Shown here piece after piece: positions 43,797-52,887 of a DNA stretch of 64,000 bases; positions within the stretch are counted from its first letter, which is position 1; each line of letters opens with the position of its first letter. Location: the NCBI GenBank assembly GCA_017656235.1, contig JACDOF010000013.1:25873-89872 (forward strand). The letters run 5' to 3'. Source of the stretch: Brevibacillus sp. Its GTDB lineage: Bacteria; Bacillota; Bacilli; Brevibacillales; Brevibacillaceae. The notes under the pieces were generated by a model. It saw only the letters and a program-made list of their open reading frames with translations. It was not told where the DNA came from and did no database searches. A program made the translations under genes and the position numbers.

Positions 43797-44453
43797 TTAG
43801 AGAGAAATGGTTTTTAACTGGTCGGAGATGATCAGCTTCGGTTCCGTGCAGGCCTGGATGTCGTCCACACTGTATCCCTCGGCAATCTCCACCAGCAGCA
43901 GTCCCTGCTCGGTTACATCCAGGACGGCGCGGTCAGTGATGATCCGGTTGACCACCTGTTTGCCTGTGAGCGGCAGGGAGCATGTGTTCAGTATCTTGGG
44001 CTGTCCGTGTTTGTTGACGTGTTCCATGATGACGACAATTTTTTTGGCGCCGTGCACCAGATCCATTGCACCGCCCATCCCTTTCACCATCTTGCCGGGG
44101 ATCATCCAGTTGGCCAGATCTCCTTTCGCTGACACTTCCATCGCCCCGAGGATGGCCAGGTCGATATGGCCGCCGCGTATCATCGCGAACGACTCTGCGC
44201 TGGAGAAGTAAGCTGCGCCGGGAATGGCCGTAACCGTTTCTTTGCCGGCGTTGATCAGATCGGGATCTACTTCCTCTTCAGTGGGGTAGGGTCCAATCCC
44301 CAACAACCCGTTTTCCGACTGGAGCACCACGTTTTTGCCTTCCGGGATGTAGTTGGCGACCAGTGTCGGCATCCCGATCCCCAGATTGACGTAGAAGCCG
44401 TCTTCTATCTCCTGCGCCGCCCGCATGGCGATTTGCTCGCGTGTTAGTGCCAT
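43797..44453 (-). CDS. scoB: 3-oxoacid CoA-transferase, subunit B
   Basis: ATG 44453 has AAGGAGGA at eight bases and gives 218 residues starting [20 protein letters not shown]. The active-site glutamate lies in the segment [16 protein letters not shown], the SENG motif in which Glu forms the covalent CoA thioester. [17 protein letters not shown] and [20 protein letters not shown] are also conserved. With subunit A it moves CoA between succinyl-CoA or acetyl-CoA and a 3-oxoacid such as acetoacetate. Sequence cannot separate ScoAB from AtoDA-type donors, so the symbol is by similarity to B. subtilis. It is downstream of the A subunit gene. Confidence 0.88.
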   Translation of the reverse strand: MALTREQIAMRAAQEIEDGFYVNLGIGMPTLVANYIPEGKNVVLQSENGLLGIGPYPTEEEVDPDLINAGKETVTAIPGAAYFSSAESFAMIRGGHIDLAILGAMEVSAKGDLANWMIPGKMVKGMGGAMDLVHGAKKIVVIMEHVNKHGQPKILNTCSLPLTGKQVVNRIITDRAVLDVTEQGLLLVEIAEGYSVDDIQACTEPKLIISDQLKTISL

Positions 44454-44549
44454 CTCTGATTCCTCCTTCTTTTGGCTTGCTCGATCCAATCCTGTACGTC
44501 GGTTGAAGATGTTCTGCTTTATGACAAAGAGAATGCCGCCTGTGTTCCG

Positions 44550-45242
44550 CTACTTTCGCACCGTCAGGCGCTCGATCCGCTTTTCAAAAGACGGAGCCTG
44601 GATCAAACGCTGGACGTAAATGCTTGGCGTGTGGATGTGATCGGGATCCAACTCGCCCACTTCCACGATCTCTTCCACTTCCGCAATCGTTATTTTTCCG
44701 GCAGCGGCCATCATCGGATTAAAGTTTTGAGCTGTTTTGCGGTAGACGAGGTTGCCCATCTTGTCCGCTTTCCACGCCTTGATCAGCGCGAAATCGCCGG
44801 TAATGGCCGTCTCAAGCAGGTACTCCTTGCCATTGAAGACGCGCGTCTCCCGTCCTTCGGCAATGGGCGTACCCACACCGGCCGGCGTGTAAAAGGCGGG
44901 GATTCCGGCACCGCCGGCCCGCAGCCGCTCGGCCAGCGTACCCTGCGGATTTAACTCCACTTCCAGTTCGCCGGAGAGAAACTGACGTTCAAATTCCTTA
45001 TTTTCACCAACATAGGAAGAGATCATTTTCTTGATCTGCTTTTCGCGCAGCAGCAGCCCCAGCCCCCAATCATCGACGCCGCAGTTGTTGGAGACGACGG
45101 TCAGGTCTTTCACACCTTTGTCGCGCAGGGCGATGATCAGGTTCTCCGGGATGCCTACCAGTCCAAAACCGCCGACCAGCAATGTGGCGCCATCGTGGAT
45201 GTCGGCAACGATCTCGGAATAAGACGTATAAATTTTTGCCAT
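44550..45242 (-). CDS. scoA: 3-oxoacid CoA-transferase, subunit A
   Basis: ATG 45242 follows GGGAGTG and gives 230 residues beginning [20 protein letters not shown]; the open frame upstream to 45323 is not conserved and overlaps the promoter. The glycine-rich CoA-binding loop [14 protein letters not shown] is typical, as are [17 protein letters not shown] and [19 protein letters not shown]. The subunit pairs with the product of the next gene, 96 bases downstream. A catabolite control site overlaps the promoter. The neighbours suggest use of acetoacetate, butyrate or hydroxybutyrate stores as carbon source. Confidence 0.88.
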   Translation of the reverse strand: MAKIYTSYSEIVADIHDGATLLVGGFGLVGIPENLIIALRDKGVKDLTVVSNNCGVDDWGLGLLLREKQIKKMISSYVGENKEFERQFLSGELEVELNPQGTLAERLRAGGAGIPAFYTPAGVGTPIAEGRETRVFNGKEYLLETAITGDFALIKAWKADKMGNLVYRKTAQNFNPMMAAAGKITIAEVEEIVEVGELDPDHIHTPSIYVQRLIQAPSFEKRIERLTVRK

Positions 45243-45307
45243 GTACGTCACTCCCATATTCGTAATTTTTTGAGGTTGTTTGACTCGTGCGGCGGCCCAC
45301 AATCCTC

Positions 45308-45346
45308 TTGAAACCGCTATCATATTGTCAATCTTATTGTAGCAAA
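45308..45346 (-). promoter_or_regulatory. Promoter with overlapping CcpA cre site for scoAB
   Basis: On the minus strand TTTGCT (45346-45341) and TATGAT (45324-45319) are 16 bases apart. TTGAAACCGCTATCA at 45308-45322 on the plus strand fits the cre consensus WTGNAANCGNWNNCW at every defined position and overlaps the -10 box, a good place for carbon catabolite repression. A second possible -10, TATAAT, lies upstream near 45391 on the same strand. Confidence 0.55.
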
Positions 45347-45521
45347 GCTGCTGACAGGCGAAAAGTCACCCGCGCAGCGTTCAGCTTTATTATACGGGAC
45401 CCGGGTTACGGGCAAGTTACGCTGCCCTTCATCAAGCGGCAGCGGGTGATAAAAAAGCGGTGAAAAACCCATCCTAATGACGAAAAAAACTTGCAACCAA
45501 GGATGGAAGTGAAGCGAAAGG

Positions 45522-47261
45522 ATGAAAGTACCTGTCGGCATCTCCAACCGTCATGTGCACCTATCCAAAGAGCATCTGGATGCGCTGTTTGGTCCCGGCT
45601 ATCAGCTGCGCAAGCGAAAAGACCTGAAACAGTACGGCCAGTACGCGGCTGAAGAGACGGTCACACTGGTCGGCCCCAAAGGCAGGATCAACAATGTCAG
45701 GATACTGGGTCCCCTTCGCAGCCAGACGCAGGTGGAAGTCTCCCGGACCGATGCCTATGTGCTGGGGATTGACCCGCCAATCCGGGATTCAGGGGACCTG
45801 GAAGGAACAGCCGGCATCTTGATTCAGGGACCGCGCGGCGAGGTGAAGATTGACGATGGCGTCATTCTGGCCTTTCGTCACATCCACTTTTCGCTGGAGG
45901 ACGCCAGGCGGTTCGGAGTTCGCGACAAACAGCTGGTCTCGGTTGAGGTGAAAGGCCCGCGCTCGCTGATTCTGGAAAACGTTCTTTGTCGCGTGCACAA
46001 GGATTACCGGCTGGAGTTTCACATCGACACAGACGAGGCCAATGCTGCCGGACTGCAGAACGGGATGGAAGTGGAAGTGATTGTGCCGGAGCGCAATGAG
46101 TATACCTATCAGGACCTGAAGCGCCGGCAGAAACAGCTGGTGCTGGTTCTGAACTGCGGCTCCTCCTCCGTCAAGTACAAACTGTACGAGATGCCTTCCA
46201 AGCGGTTGGCTGCCTCCGACTACATCCAGGAAGTGCGGCCGGATCAGTACGAAACGGTGATCAAATCCATTTTTGACCGGTTTGCTTCCGAGGATATTGA
46301 GATCGTCTCACACCGTGTTGTCCATGGCGGCGAAGCTTTTCACCAGTCCGTCGTGATAACGGACGAAGTCAAACAAACGATCAAGGAACTGGGACGCTTT
46401 GCCCCCCTGCACAATCCGATCAATCTGTTGGGCATTGAGTTGGCCCAGCGCTTCCGTCCCCGTGCGATGCATGTCGCCGTCTTTGATACCGCTTTTCACC
46501 AGACGATGCCGCCTTCTTCCTATCTCTACGCGCTGCCCTATGAGTATTATCAGGACTACGGCATCCGCAAGTACGGCTTTCACGGCAGTTCCCACCGCTA
46601 CGTGATGGAAAGGGCGGAGCAGATCATGGAGATGCCCAAGGAAAAGCTGCGTTTGATTAGCTGTCACATCGGCAGTGGTGTCAGCGTCACGGCGATTCGC
46701 TACGGGGAGTCGCTCGATACATCGATGGGCATGACTCCGCTGGCTGGCTTGACGATGGGCACGCGCAGCGGGAACATTGACCCCGGGATCATTCCGTATA
46801 TTGAGGAGATCGCCCAGACCGACACGGCGGGAGCGATGGAGATCCTCAACAAAAAAAGCGGTCTGCTCGGCGTGTCCGGCGTGTCCAGTGACTTGCGGGA
46901 GGTGATCAAAGCGGCGGAGGAAGGGAACTACCGCTGCCAGTTGGCATTGGACATGTTCACCACCAAACTGCATAAGTACATCGGGCTTTACCTGGCCCGG
47001 CTCAACGGGGTGGACGGCATCATCTTCACGGCCGGCATCGGTGAAAACAGTCCGGAAGTGCGTCGAATGGTTTGCGACGGCCTGGAGTTTGCCGGAGTGA
47101 TTCTTGATCACGAGGCGAATCGTTCCATCCGCGGAGAGGGGTTTATCTCCACTCCCCATTCGCCCGTTAAAGTCATGGTGATTCCCACAAATGAAGAGCT
47201 GGTCATGGCTACAGACGCCTATCAGCTCTATCTGGCGGCGCCGGAACCGGCGTACGCGTAA
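45522..47261 (+). CDS. pduL/ackA: Fused phosphotransacylase (PduL) and acetate kinase (AckA)
   Basis: One 579-residue protein joins two enzymes. Residues 1-187 are PduL-type phosphotransacylase with both zinc HxH motifs: SNRHVHLS (H11, H13) and FRHIHFS (H120, H122). A short linker rich in Lys and Arg (about 190-204) leads into acetate kinase: LVLVLNCGSSSVKYKLYEM, SHRVVHGG (substrate Arg), APLHNPIN, AVFDTAFHQTMP (catalytic Asp), GFHGSSHRYV, GTRSGNIDP and TAGIGENSPEVR (metal Glu). In the segment CHIGSGVS the usual GNG is GSG. The fusion would turn acyl-CoA plus phosphate and ADP into carboxylate plus ATP. It is divergent from scoA, so the three proteins probably share acyl-CoA flux. Confidence 0.95.
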   Translation: MKVPVGISNRHVHLSKEHLDALFGPGYQLRKRKDLKQYGQYAAEETVTLVGPKGRINNVRILGPLRSQTQVEVSRTDAYVLGIDPPIRDSGDLEGTAGILIQGPRGEVKIDDGVILAFRHIHFSLEDARRFGVRDKQLVSVEVKGPRSLILENVLCRVHKDYRLEFHIDTDEANAAGLQNGMEVEVIVPERNEYTYQDLKRRQKQLVLVLNCGSSSVKYKLYEMPSKRLAASDYIQEVRPDQYETVIKSIFDRFASEDIEIVSHRVVHGGEAFHQSVVITDEVKQTIKELGRFAPLHNPINLLGIELAQRFRPRAMHVAVFDTAFHQTMPPSSYLYALPYEYYQDYGIRKYGFHGSSHRYVMERAEQIMEMPKEKLRLISCHIGSGVSVTAIRYGESLDTSMGMTPLAGLTMGTRSGNIDPGIIPYIEEIAQTDTAGAMEILNKKSGLLGVSGVSSDLREVIKAAEEGNYRCQLALDMFTTKLHKYIGLYLARLNGVDGIIFTAGIGENSPEVRRMVCDGLEFAGVILDHEANRSIRGEGFISTPHSPVKVMVIPTNEELVMATDAYQLYLAAPEPAYA

Positions 47262-47385
47262 CTGGCGGCAGGAAAAAACGGGCTTTTCATGTGCAATTCC
47301 GGTCTGCTATACTTAAGCAATGAGACTGAGCCTGTACTGGTAGAGGTTCTCGATTTTGTGAAAAGCTAAAAGGAGTGCAAACTTG

Positions 47386-47778
47386 ATGGCAGTAGAAGTG
47401 GGAAGCATCATTGAAGGAAAAGTGACGGCAATCAAACCGTTCGGGATGTTCGTAGCCGTAACTGACAGTGAGCAAGGATTGGTGCATATTTCCCAGGTGG
47501 CAAACGGTTATGTCAAAGACATCAACGATCACTTTTCCGTGGGAGACACCGTCAAGGTGAAAGTTCTCTCCGTTGATGATGCAGGCAAGATCTCGCTTTC
47601 CGTTCGTGCTGCGCTGCCTCCCGAGGAGCGGGCAGGACATCGTGGTGGAGGTCGCGGTGAGCGGGGATTTCAGAAGCGCGACAGTACCTCCTCCTTTGAA
47701 GACAAATTAAAGAAGTGGTTGAAACACAGTGAGGAGAACCTCGCCATGATCAACAAAAAGAACAACAGACGCGGCTAA
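47386..47778 (+). CDS. yugI: S1-domain RNA-binding protein, general stress protein 13 family
   Basis: The start at ATG 47386 has AAAGGAG at about ten bases. The 130-residue protein has one S1 OB-fold in residues 4-76 (GSIIEGKVTAIKPFGMFVAV, GLVHISQVANGYVKDIND, VGDTVKVKVLSVD, KISLSVRAA). A basic glycine-rich tail follows (GHRGGGRGERGFQKR). This layout is that of B. subtilis YugI/GSP13 and CvfD, which bind the ribosome or mRNA. A weak promoter with TATACT near 47310 precedes it. Confidence 0.88.
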   Translation: MAVEVGSIIEGKVTAIKPFGMFVAVTDSEQGLVHISQVANGYVKDINDHFSVGDTVKVKVLSVDDAGKISLSVRAALPPEERAGHRGGGRGERGFQKRDSTSSFEDKLKKWLKHSEENLAMINKKNNRRG

Positions 47779-47899
47779 AGCGGTCTTTACCATAAACGAG
47801 GTGCAGGAAGGGGAACGGATGGTTCCTCTTCTTTTCATTCTTGCGAGATTCCAGGTGCGGGATCGATGGAAAGAACAATTCATTTCGCGGAGGTTACCA

Positions 47900-48739
47900 A
47901 TGCTGCAGGTGATAAGGCGGACAGAACTGGTATGGGATGTCGTCGCGGAGGCAAGCCTCGTCGACGGGGTAGGGTTGTATACGGTGACCTATTGGAGTGA
48001 GCAGTGGCGGGTGAAGGCATTGCTGGCCGTACCGGAGGGAATCGGACCGTACCCGGCCCTGTTGTACTGCCGCGGCGGTCTCGGCAGCGTGGGGCGTGTC
48101 CGGCCGGAACGGATATCCAGGCTGGCTTCGTTTGGCTGCGTGGTCATGGCTCCACACTATCGCGGGAATGAGGGGGGAGAGGGGCGTGACGAGTTTGGCG
48201 GTGCAGACCGTCACGATGTATTTCAGGCACACCAGATTCTCCGTGAACTGCCTTTTGTTGATCCGGCTCGCATCAGTCTGTACGGCTTTTCACGCGGCGG
48301 GATGATGGCGCTGCTGGCGGCGATAGAACGCCCGGGGTTTCAGTCGGTTGTCTTCTGGAACGGGGTGTGCGATCTGCTTCTGACCTACGAGGAGCGGATC
48401 GATTTACGCCGGATGCTGCGCCGGGTGGTCGGCCATCCCCGAAAAAACAGGGAGGCCTACCTGATGCGCTCCCCTGTACACCATGTGGACCGGATAACCT
48501 GTCCAGTCCTGATCATTCACGGCGTTTGTGACCAACACGTGGGCGTGGAACACGCCTGCCGTCTGGCCCGTGCGCTGACCCGGCATTATAAGCCGCACGA
48601 GCTGTGGTTGGTGAATGAGGCTGGACACCACTTTGACCGCGAGCAGATCGACCTGTACACGCAGCGCATGTTTGACTGGCTGGCCAGACAGCCGAAAGCT
48701 CCGCATGCGGAACAGCAGCGGATGCACAGGGAGAAGTGA
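47900..48739 (+). CDS. Alpha/beta hydrolase of the dienelactone hydrolase/acyl-peptidase type
   Basis: I choose ATG 47900 because CGGAGGTT stands just before it; the frame is open to 47801 without a better site. The 279-residue protein has the strand-turn LYCRGGLGSVGRV, a Ser nucleophile in YGFSRGGMMAL, the Asp in IIHGVCDQHVGV and the His in VNEAGHHFDRE. These match the C-terminal catalytic domain of S9-type peptidases and related esterases, without the beta-propeller. No signal peptide is seen, so it should be cytoplasmic. Substrate unknown. Confidence 0.82.
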   Translation: MLQVIRRTELVWDVVAEASLVDGVGLYTVTYWSEQWRVKALLAVPEGIGPYPALLYCRGGLGSVGRVRPERISRLASFGCVVMAPHYRGNEGGEGRDEFGGADRHDVFQAHQILRELPFVDPARISLYGFSRGGMMALLAAIERPGFQSVVFWNGVCDLLLTYEERIDLRRMLRRVVGHPRKNREAYLMRSPVHHVDRITCPVLIIHGVCDQHVGVEHACRLARALTRHYKPHELWLVNEAGHHFDREQIDLYTQRMFDWLARQPKAPHAEQQRMHREK

Positions 48740-48743
48740 GCAG

Positions 48744-50564
48744 TCAGCAGGGGCGGAGCGGCAGTGACACCTCAATGGAGGTTCCCTCGTTTACCCGGCT
48801 GTATACTTTTACGTCACCGCCGTGGTTTTTGACCATTCGCATGGTGATGGGCAGGCCCAGCCCCGTTCCTTCGTCTTTAAGTGAAAAGAACGGGTCAAAG
48901 ATGCGGCCCAGGTCCTCGCTGGCGATGCCAACCCCCGTATCGCTGACCGACAGGTAAACCTTCTCCAGGTCACACTTGCTGTCCACCGTCAGTGTGCCGC
49001 CGTTCGGCATCGCTTCGATGGCGTTTTTGATCAGATTGAGCAAAATCTGCTTGAGCTGCTCAACGTCCGCATGCAGTTTGGTTTCCTTGTCGTACGACTC
49101 GACAATTTCGATGTTGTGCAGTCTGGCCTCTCCTTTGATCAGCGGCAGAATGGAAGATATGATCTCTTCCAGCGTCACTTCCCGGTAATTGGGACGGGAG
49201 GGTTTGGACAACAACAGCAGTTCGGTGACGATTTGATTGACCCGTTCGATTTCCTTCAAAATCAGCGGCAGGTGGAATTGTGCCCGCTCCTGCTCCGACA
49301 GTTTTCCGCCCAACAGCTGGATGAAGCCGTAGATGACCGTTAGCGGATTGCGGATTTCGTGTGCGGCCCCAGCCGCCAACTGACCGGCCAACGCCAATTT
49401 TTCCGACTGATGGATGTACTCCTGCACCTTCTCCTGCTCGGTAATGTCGGTAAGGACTACCATCCACCCCATTTCCTGCCGTTTTTGATCCAGCAGGGGG
49501 ACGTAGGAGACCAGTGCGGGAAACGTTTCGCCTTCCTTGTTGTACAAGCGAATCTTGCGGTTCTCAAACCAGGTGTTCTGCTCGGAAGCGGGAGCGGCTT
49601 GCCAGGAGATCTCATCGGGCGAAAGCGGTAAAAACGTCTGTTCATCCAGTCTGACCAATTCTTGGGCCTTGGCGTTGATGTGGACGTCTGAGGAAGGGTC
49701 GTGACGGGTGATGACGGCAACCGGCAGCGAATCGAGTATCTGTTCCCGCACCCGTTTTTCTGCCTCCAGGAACTGGTTTTGCTGCTGCCACTTTTGAAAC
49801 AGTTCGGCGATGCTGAGCGACATTTTGTTAAATTCTTTGGCCAACTCGAAAAATTCGTCCTGTACCTGATAGTTCACCTGTTCGCCAAACGTTCCGCCGG
49901 AGACCACGCGGACCTGCCGGATCAGGGATTGAATGGGCCGCAGCAGTTCCCGTCGGAAGTAAAAGACGCAAAACAGCGCAAACAAGAGGGCCAGAACCGA
50001 AACCGTATAGGTGACGACGAGCGAAACCTGCAGGCTTTTGGTGCGAGCGGTTAGCTCCTCCTGAGTTTGCCGCTCCAGCAGGGTGAGGGAGAGGCTCAGT
50101 TCATGTTCCAGCTTTTCGATACGCGGTTCGATTTCCTTGTTCAAGACATAGGTGACGGCAGCGACATTGTGCGCTTTTAACAACGGGGTAATCTGATTGA
50201 GGTAGATGTGATCCAGTTCCTTGATCAATCGAATCACGTTGATGAGCCGGATGTTGTCTTTTGTCCTCTCCAGGACAGGCAGCTGGTTTTCGTTGATGAA
50301 CGCCAGGTAATAATCGTCCAGGTATCTGGATTGGCGTGTCGAGATGTACATTTTCAGTGCGAACATCTTCGTGTACAACTGGTTTTTTACCTTGAGCAGG
50401 GCGTTTTCCTGCGGAATCACATGTCGGGAAAGGTAGGTCTCCCTATCGGTTATCCTGGTCATCTGGTAGCTAAACAGAAGGACGACACAGCCCATCAACA
50501 AGATCATCACGAAGTAGCTGAGCATCATCTTTCTTTGAAAGCCCATGGCACGAAAAAAAGACAT
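48744..50564 (-). CDS. Membrane sensor histidine kinase with HAMP and PAS domains
   Basis: The 606-residue protein has a first membrane segment at about residues 12-32 (MLSYFVMILLMGCVVLLFSY), an outer helical region of about 145 residues, a second membrane segment (VVTYTVSVLALLFALFCVFY), a HAMP linker, a PAS domain around residues 270-380, and a HisKA domain with the phospho-acceptor His in GAAHEIRNPLT near residue 397. The HATPase domain has LLNLIKNAIEAMPNGG, DTGVGI and GTGLGLPI. All catalytic parts are intact. It follows the BMP-type protein gene by only five bases and no response regulator is nearby, as in sporulation kinases that feed Spo0F. The H-box sequence and PAS layout also resemble KinB/KinC/KinD-type proteins. 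Confidence 0.9.
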   Translation of the reverse strand: MSFFRAMGFQRKMMLSYFVMILLMGCVVLLFSYQMTRITDRETYLSRHVIPQENALLKVKNQLYTKMFALKMYISTRQSRYLDDYYLAFINENQLPVLERTKDNIRLINVIRLIKELDHIYLNQITPLLKAHNVAAVTYVLNKEIEPRIEKLEHELSLSLTLLERQTQEELTARTKSLQVSLVVTYTVSVLALLFALFCVFYFRRELLRPIQSLIRQVRVVSGGTFGEQVNYQVQDEFFELAKEFNKMSLSIAELFQKWQQQNQFLEAEKRVREQILDSLPVAVITRHDPSSDVHINAKAQELVRLDEQTFLPLSPDEISWQAAPASEQNTWFENRKIRLYNKEGETFPALVSYVPLLDQKRQEMGWMVVLTDITEQEKVQEYIHQSEKLALAGQLAAGAAHEIRNPLTVIYGFIQLLGGKLSEQERAQFHLPLILKEIERVNQIVTELLLLSKPSRPNYREVTLEEIISSILPLIKGEARLHNIEIVESYDKETKLHADVEQLKQILLNLIKNAIEAMPNGGTLTVDSKCDLEKVYLSVSDTGVGIASEDLGRIFDPFFSLKDEGTGLGLPITMRMVKNHGGDVKVYSRVNEGTSIEVSLPLRPC

Positions 50565-50569
50565 GTCGT

Positions 50570-51592
50570 TTACTGCCCCCCGGACGTGTGTTGGTGTTCC
50601 CCTTGTGGTTTGTTTGTCAGCAGCTCCAACTCCTGATAGATCCGCTCTTTTACTTCATCCGGGACCATTGGCCCGAGTGGACTTAGCCGGTTTACTCCCT
50701 CGGAAAGCCCGTAGGAAACATCACCGGATGGCAGTTGGCCCTTCAGATATTGGTCAATGATGGCGGTGTACACTTTCCCGACATCCTGGATGAGCGAAGC
50801 GATCACGTGATGGGGTGCAATGTAACGCTGGTCGGCAATGTAACCGATCGCGTAGATGTCGGCCCGCTGAGCTTCCGTAATCACATTCAGGTTAAAGCTG
50901 TCCCCGGTCGTGTAAATGACATCCACGCCTTCGGCAATCAACCGGTGAGTGGCTTGCAGCGCCGATGTTATGTCATTGAAATCAGGTACTTTCTGCACGG
51001 ATACGTACGTATCGGGATTGGCTGCCGATACGCCCTGCCGAAACCCTTCCACCTGGGCGTACTCGGTTGGCTTGTCGACCATGATGTAGCCCACTTTGTG
51101 CTGACTGCTCATCAAAGCGGCCAACATGCCGACCAGGTAGCCGGAAGAGGTCATTTCATAGCTGACGTTGGTCTGATTGGGGTGGACCGCCTTTCCGTTA
51201 AAGCAGACAAAACGCGTCTTGGGAAAGCGGGGAGCCACGTCGATGAAGGGCTCTGAAAACACCAGGCCGTGACCCAAGACGAGGTGATACCCTTGCTCGC
51301 CCATTGCGATGGCCGTCTCCCTGATTTGTGACACGTGAAGGTTATCGGCTACGAACAGCGTGAAGCCGTACTGTTCTTTTAACCGTTCCAGAGATTCCAA
51401 TGCACTGCTGTTCCAACCCTGATCATAAGTGGGACCTTCCAGCAGGAGCGCGATGCGGTGCTTGGAGGTGCTTGCAGCCGGTATGGGTATCGTCTGCATC
51501 ATATTGGAAAGAAACTGCACGGTCAGCAGTGCAACCAGGAAAAATGCAAAGACACCAAACAAGAGGGGAAGCCTTTTTACGCGCTTATTCAC
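50570..51592 (-). CDS. Membrane-anchored BMP/PnrA-type ligand-binding protein
   Basis: GTG 51592 with AGGGGGAG before it is preferred over the ATG at 51619. The 340-residue protein has one N-terminal membrane segment (LLFGVFAFFLVALLTVQFLS) and no lipobox cysteine, so it probably remains anchored. The rest is a BMP-type periplasmic binding fold: HRIALLLEGPTYDQGWNSSA, YHLVLGHGLVFSEPFIDVAP, YMVDKPTEYAQVEGFRQGV-like segment, and VIYTTGDSFNLNVITEAQ. Relatives are nucleoside-binding PnrA and the Bacillus competence regulator Med. No ABC transporter genes accompany it. The kinase gene follows at once, so a sensory partner role is more likely than uptake. Confidence 0.85.
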   Translation of the reverse strand: MNKRVKRLPLLFGVFAFFLVALLTVQFLSNMMQTIPIPAASTSKHRIALLLEGPTYDQGWNSSALESLERLKEQYGFTLFVADNLHVSQIRETAIAMGEQGYHLVLGHGLVFSEPFIDVAPRFPKTRFVCFNGKAVHPNQTNVSYEMTSSGYLVGMLAALMSSQHKVGYIMVDKPTEYAQVEGFRQGVSAANPDTYVSVQKVPDFNDITSALQATHRLIAEGVDVIYTTGDSFNLNVITEAQRADIYAIGYIADQRYIAPHHVIASLIQDVGKVYTAIIDQYLKGQLPSGDVSYGLSEGVNRLSPLGPMVPDEVKERIYQELELLTNKPQGEHQHTSGGQ

Positions 51593-51715
51593 GTCCGCTC
51601 CCCCTTTCGACCCAAACATGATTTATATGATGTGGACGGAAAAATTCCCTGTGACTATTCTACGGGCATTGTCTGATTCCTGCAAGAATGTCTCAGGGTT
51701 ATAGTAAATTTTATA

Positions 51716-51744
51716 TTGACATTCTGTTAGAGAGATGATATATT
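51716..51744 (+). promoter_or_regulatory. Promoter of the tRNA pair
   Basis: A perfect TTGACA at 51716-51721 and TATATT at 51739-51744 are 17 bases apart, about 50 bases before tRNA-Leu. Surroundings are AT-rich, as expected for a strong stable-RNA promoter. Confidence 0.8.
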
Positions 51745-51795
51745 TCTTTTTGTCACCGCGCAACGGTGAAAGAACCAGATTGGACAACAGGATAT

Positions 51796-51882
51796 GCGGT
51801 CGTGGCGGAATTGGCAGACGCGCTAGATTCAGGTTCTAGTGGTGGCAACACCGTGGAGGTTCAAGTCCTCTCGACCGCACCA
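51796..51882 (+). tRNA. tRNA-Leu (anticodon CAG)
   Basis: The 87-nt sequence has acceptor arms GCGGTCG / CGACCGC, a class II long variable arm, anticodon stem CTAGA / TCTAG with loop TTCAGGT (anticodon CAG), T-arm GGTTCAAGTCC and an encoded CCA end. Confidence 0.96.
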
Positions 51883-51891
51883 AAATCACGT

Positions 51892-51965
51892 GCCCCTATA
51901 GTTAAACGGTATAACAGATCACTCGTAATGATCAGTTCGTGGTTCGATTCCGCGTGGGGGCACCA
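51892..51965 (+). tRNA. tRNA-Thr (anticodon CGT)
   Basis: The 74-nt sequence has acceptor arms GCCCCTA / TGGGGGC (one G-T pair), anticodon stem GATCA / TGATC with loop CTCGTAA (anticodon CGT), T-arm GGTTCGATTCC and an encoded CCA. It follows tRNA-Leu by nine bases and shares its transcript. Confidence 0.95.
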
Positions 51966-51982
51966 TTTCCTATAATAGCAAG

Positions 51983-52013
51983 GGTGTGGATAGTGAATCC
52001 ACACCTTTTTTTC
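51983..52013 (+). terminator. Terminator of the tRNA operon
   Basis: GGTGTGGA / TCCACACC with a 7-nt loop is followed by seven Ts, 18 bases after tRNA-Thr. Confidence 0.9.
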
Positions 52014-52104
52014 TTGATCTCTTCCCTCAACCCGCAGATCAGCAGCGGGCTGTCCGGTTCGGGTAAGGGAATCACTTCACAAACGGAGCTGTATCCGTCA
52101 TCCT

Positions 52105-52668
52105 TTAGCCGGTTTGCTTCCATTTAATATTGCAGCCGATGCTCGGCTTTTGCTCTACCGTTACCGGTTGACCGGCCAGAAGTTGATCCAGTGCGGTACG
52201 GATGTGCTCGCCTGTAACGGGCAGGTTGTTACCCGGACGTGAGTCGTCGAGCTGTCCACGGTAGACACAGGCCAGATCGCCGTCGAAGATGTAGAAGTCA
52301 GGCGTGCACGCTGCCTGATAGGCTTTGGCCACTTCTTGCGTTTCGTCGTAGAGATAGGGGAATGGATAGCCGAGCTGTTCCGCTACCTCCCTCATCTTTT
52401 CGGGTGAATCATCAGGGTATTGCTCGGCGTCATTGGCGCTGATGGCGATGAAGGAAATGCCTTTGGGAATGTAATCGTTGGCCAGCTTGACCAGCTGGTT
52501 CTGCACGTGCTTGACGTACGGGCAGTGGTTGCAGACAAACATGATGACTGTCGCCTTTGGTGAGCGGAGCTGCTCCAAAGAGACCGTCTTTCCGGAGACG
52601 ACATCGGGCAGCGTAAAAGCAGGTGCCGTTGAGCCGAGTGGGAACATGTTGGATTCTGTGAGTGCCAT
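52105..52668 (-). CDS. Thioredoxin-fold AhpC/TSA-type redox protein
   Basis: The 187-residue protein has a thioredoxin fold with FPLGSTAPAFTLPDVVSGKT at the start and the CxxC motif in MFVCNHCPYVKHVQNQL. CNHCPY with ISANDAEQYPDDSPE and PDFYIFD is the pattern of a widespread thioredoxin-family subgroup of cytoplasmic proteins; no signal peptide is present. Two cysteines in CxxC spacing favour a thiol-disulfide oxidoreductase or peroxiredoxin-like function. A third cysteine lies in AACTPDFY. It is convergent with the tRNA operon. Confidence 0.87.
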   Translation of the reverse strand: MALTESNMFPLGSTAPAFTLPDVVSGKTVSLEQLRSPKATVIMFVCNHCPYVKHVQNQLVKLANDYIPKGISFIAISANDAEQYPDDSPEKMREVAEQLGYPFPYLYDETQEVAKAYQAACTPDFYIFDGDLACVYRGQLDDSRPGNNLPVTGEHIRTALDQLLAGQPVTVEQKPSIGCNIKWKQTG

Positions 52669-52887
52669 TTGTTTTTCCTCTCCTTCCTTTCGCGTAGGTT
52701 ATGAAAGTAAATGTCCTCTTTACTTTACCATATCATCATCGGGTAAGGGACCGTTTCAGCTGCGTTCGATTGGCTTTTTGCAATATGTCGAACCATGTCG
52801 GATAGATGTGATTGTTGTTCCCGATCATGTTTACTATTCTGTAAGTGAAACCATTTTGTCATCGCAATAAACATGGGGAGGGAACGC

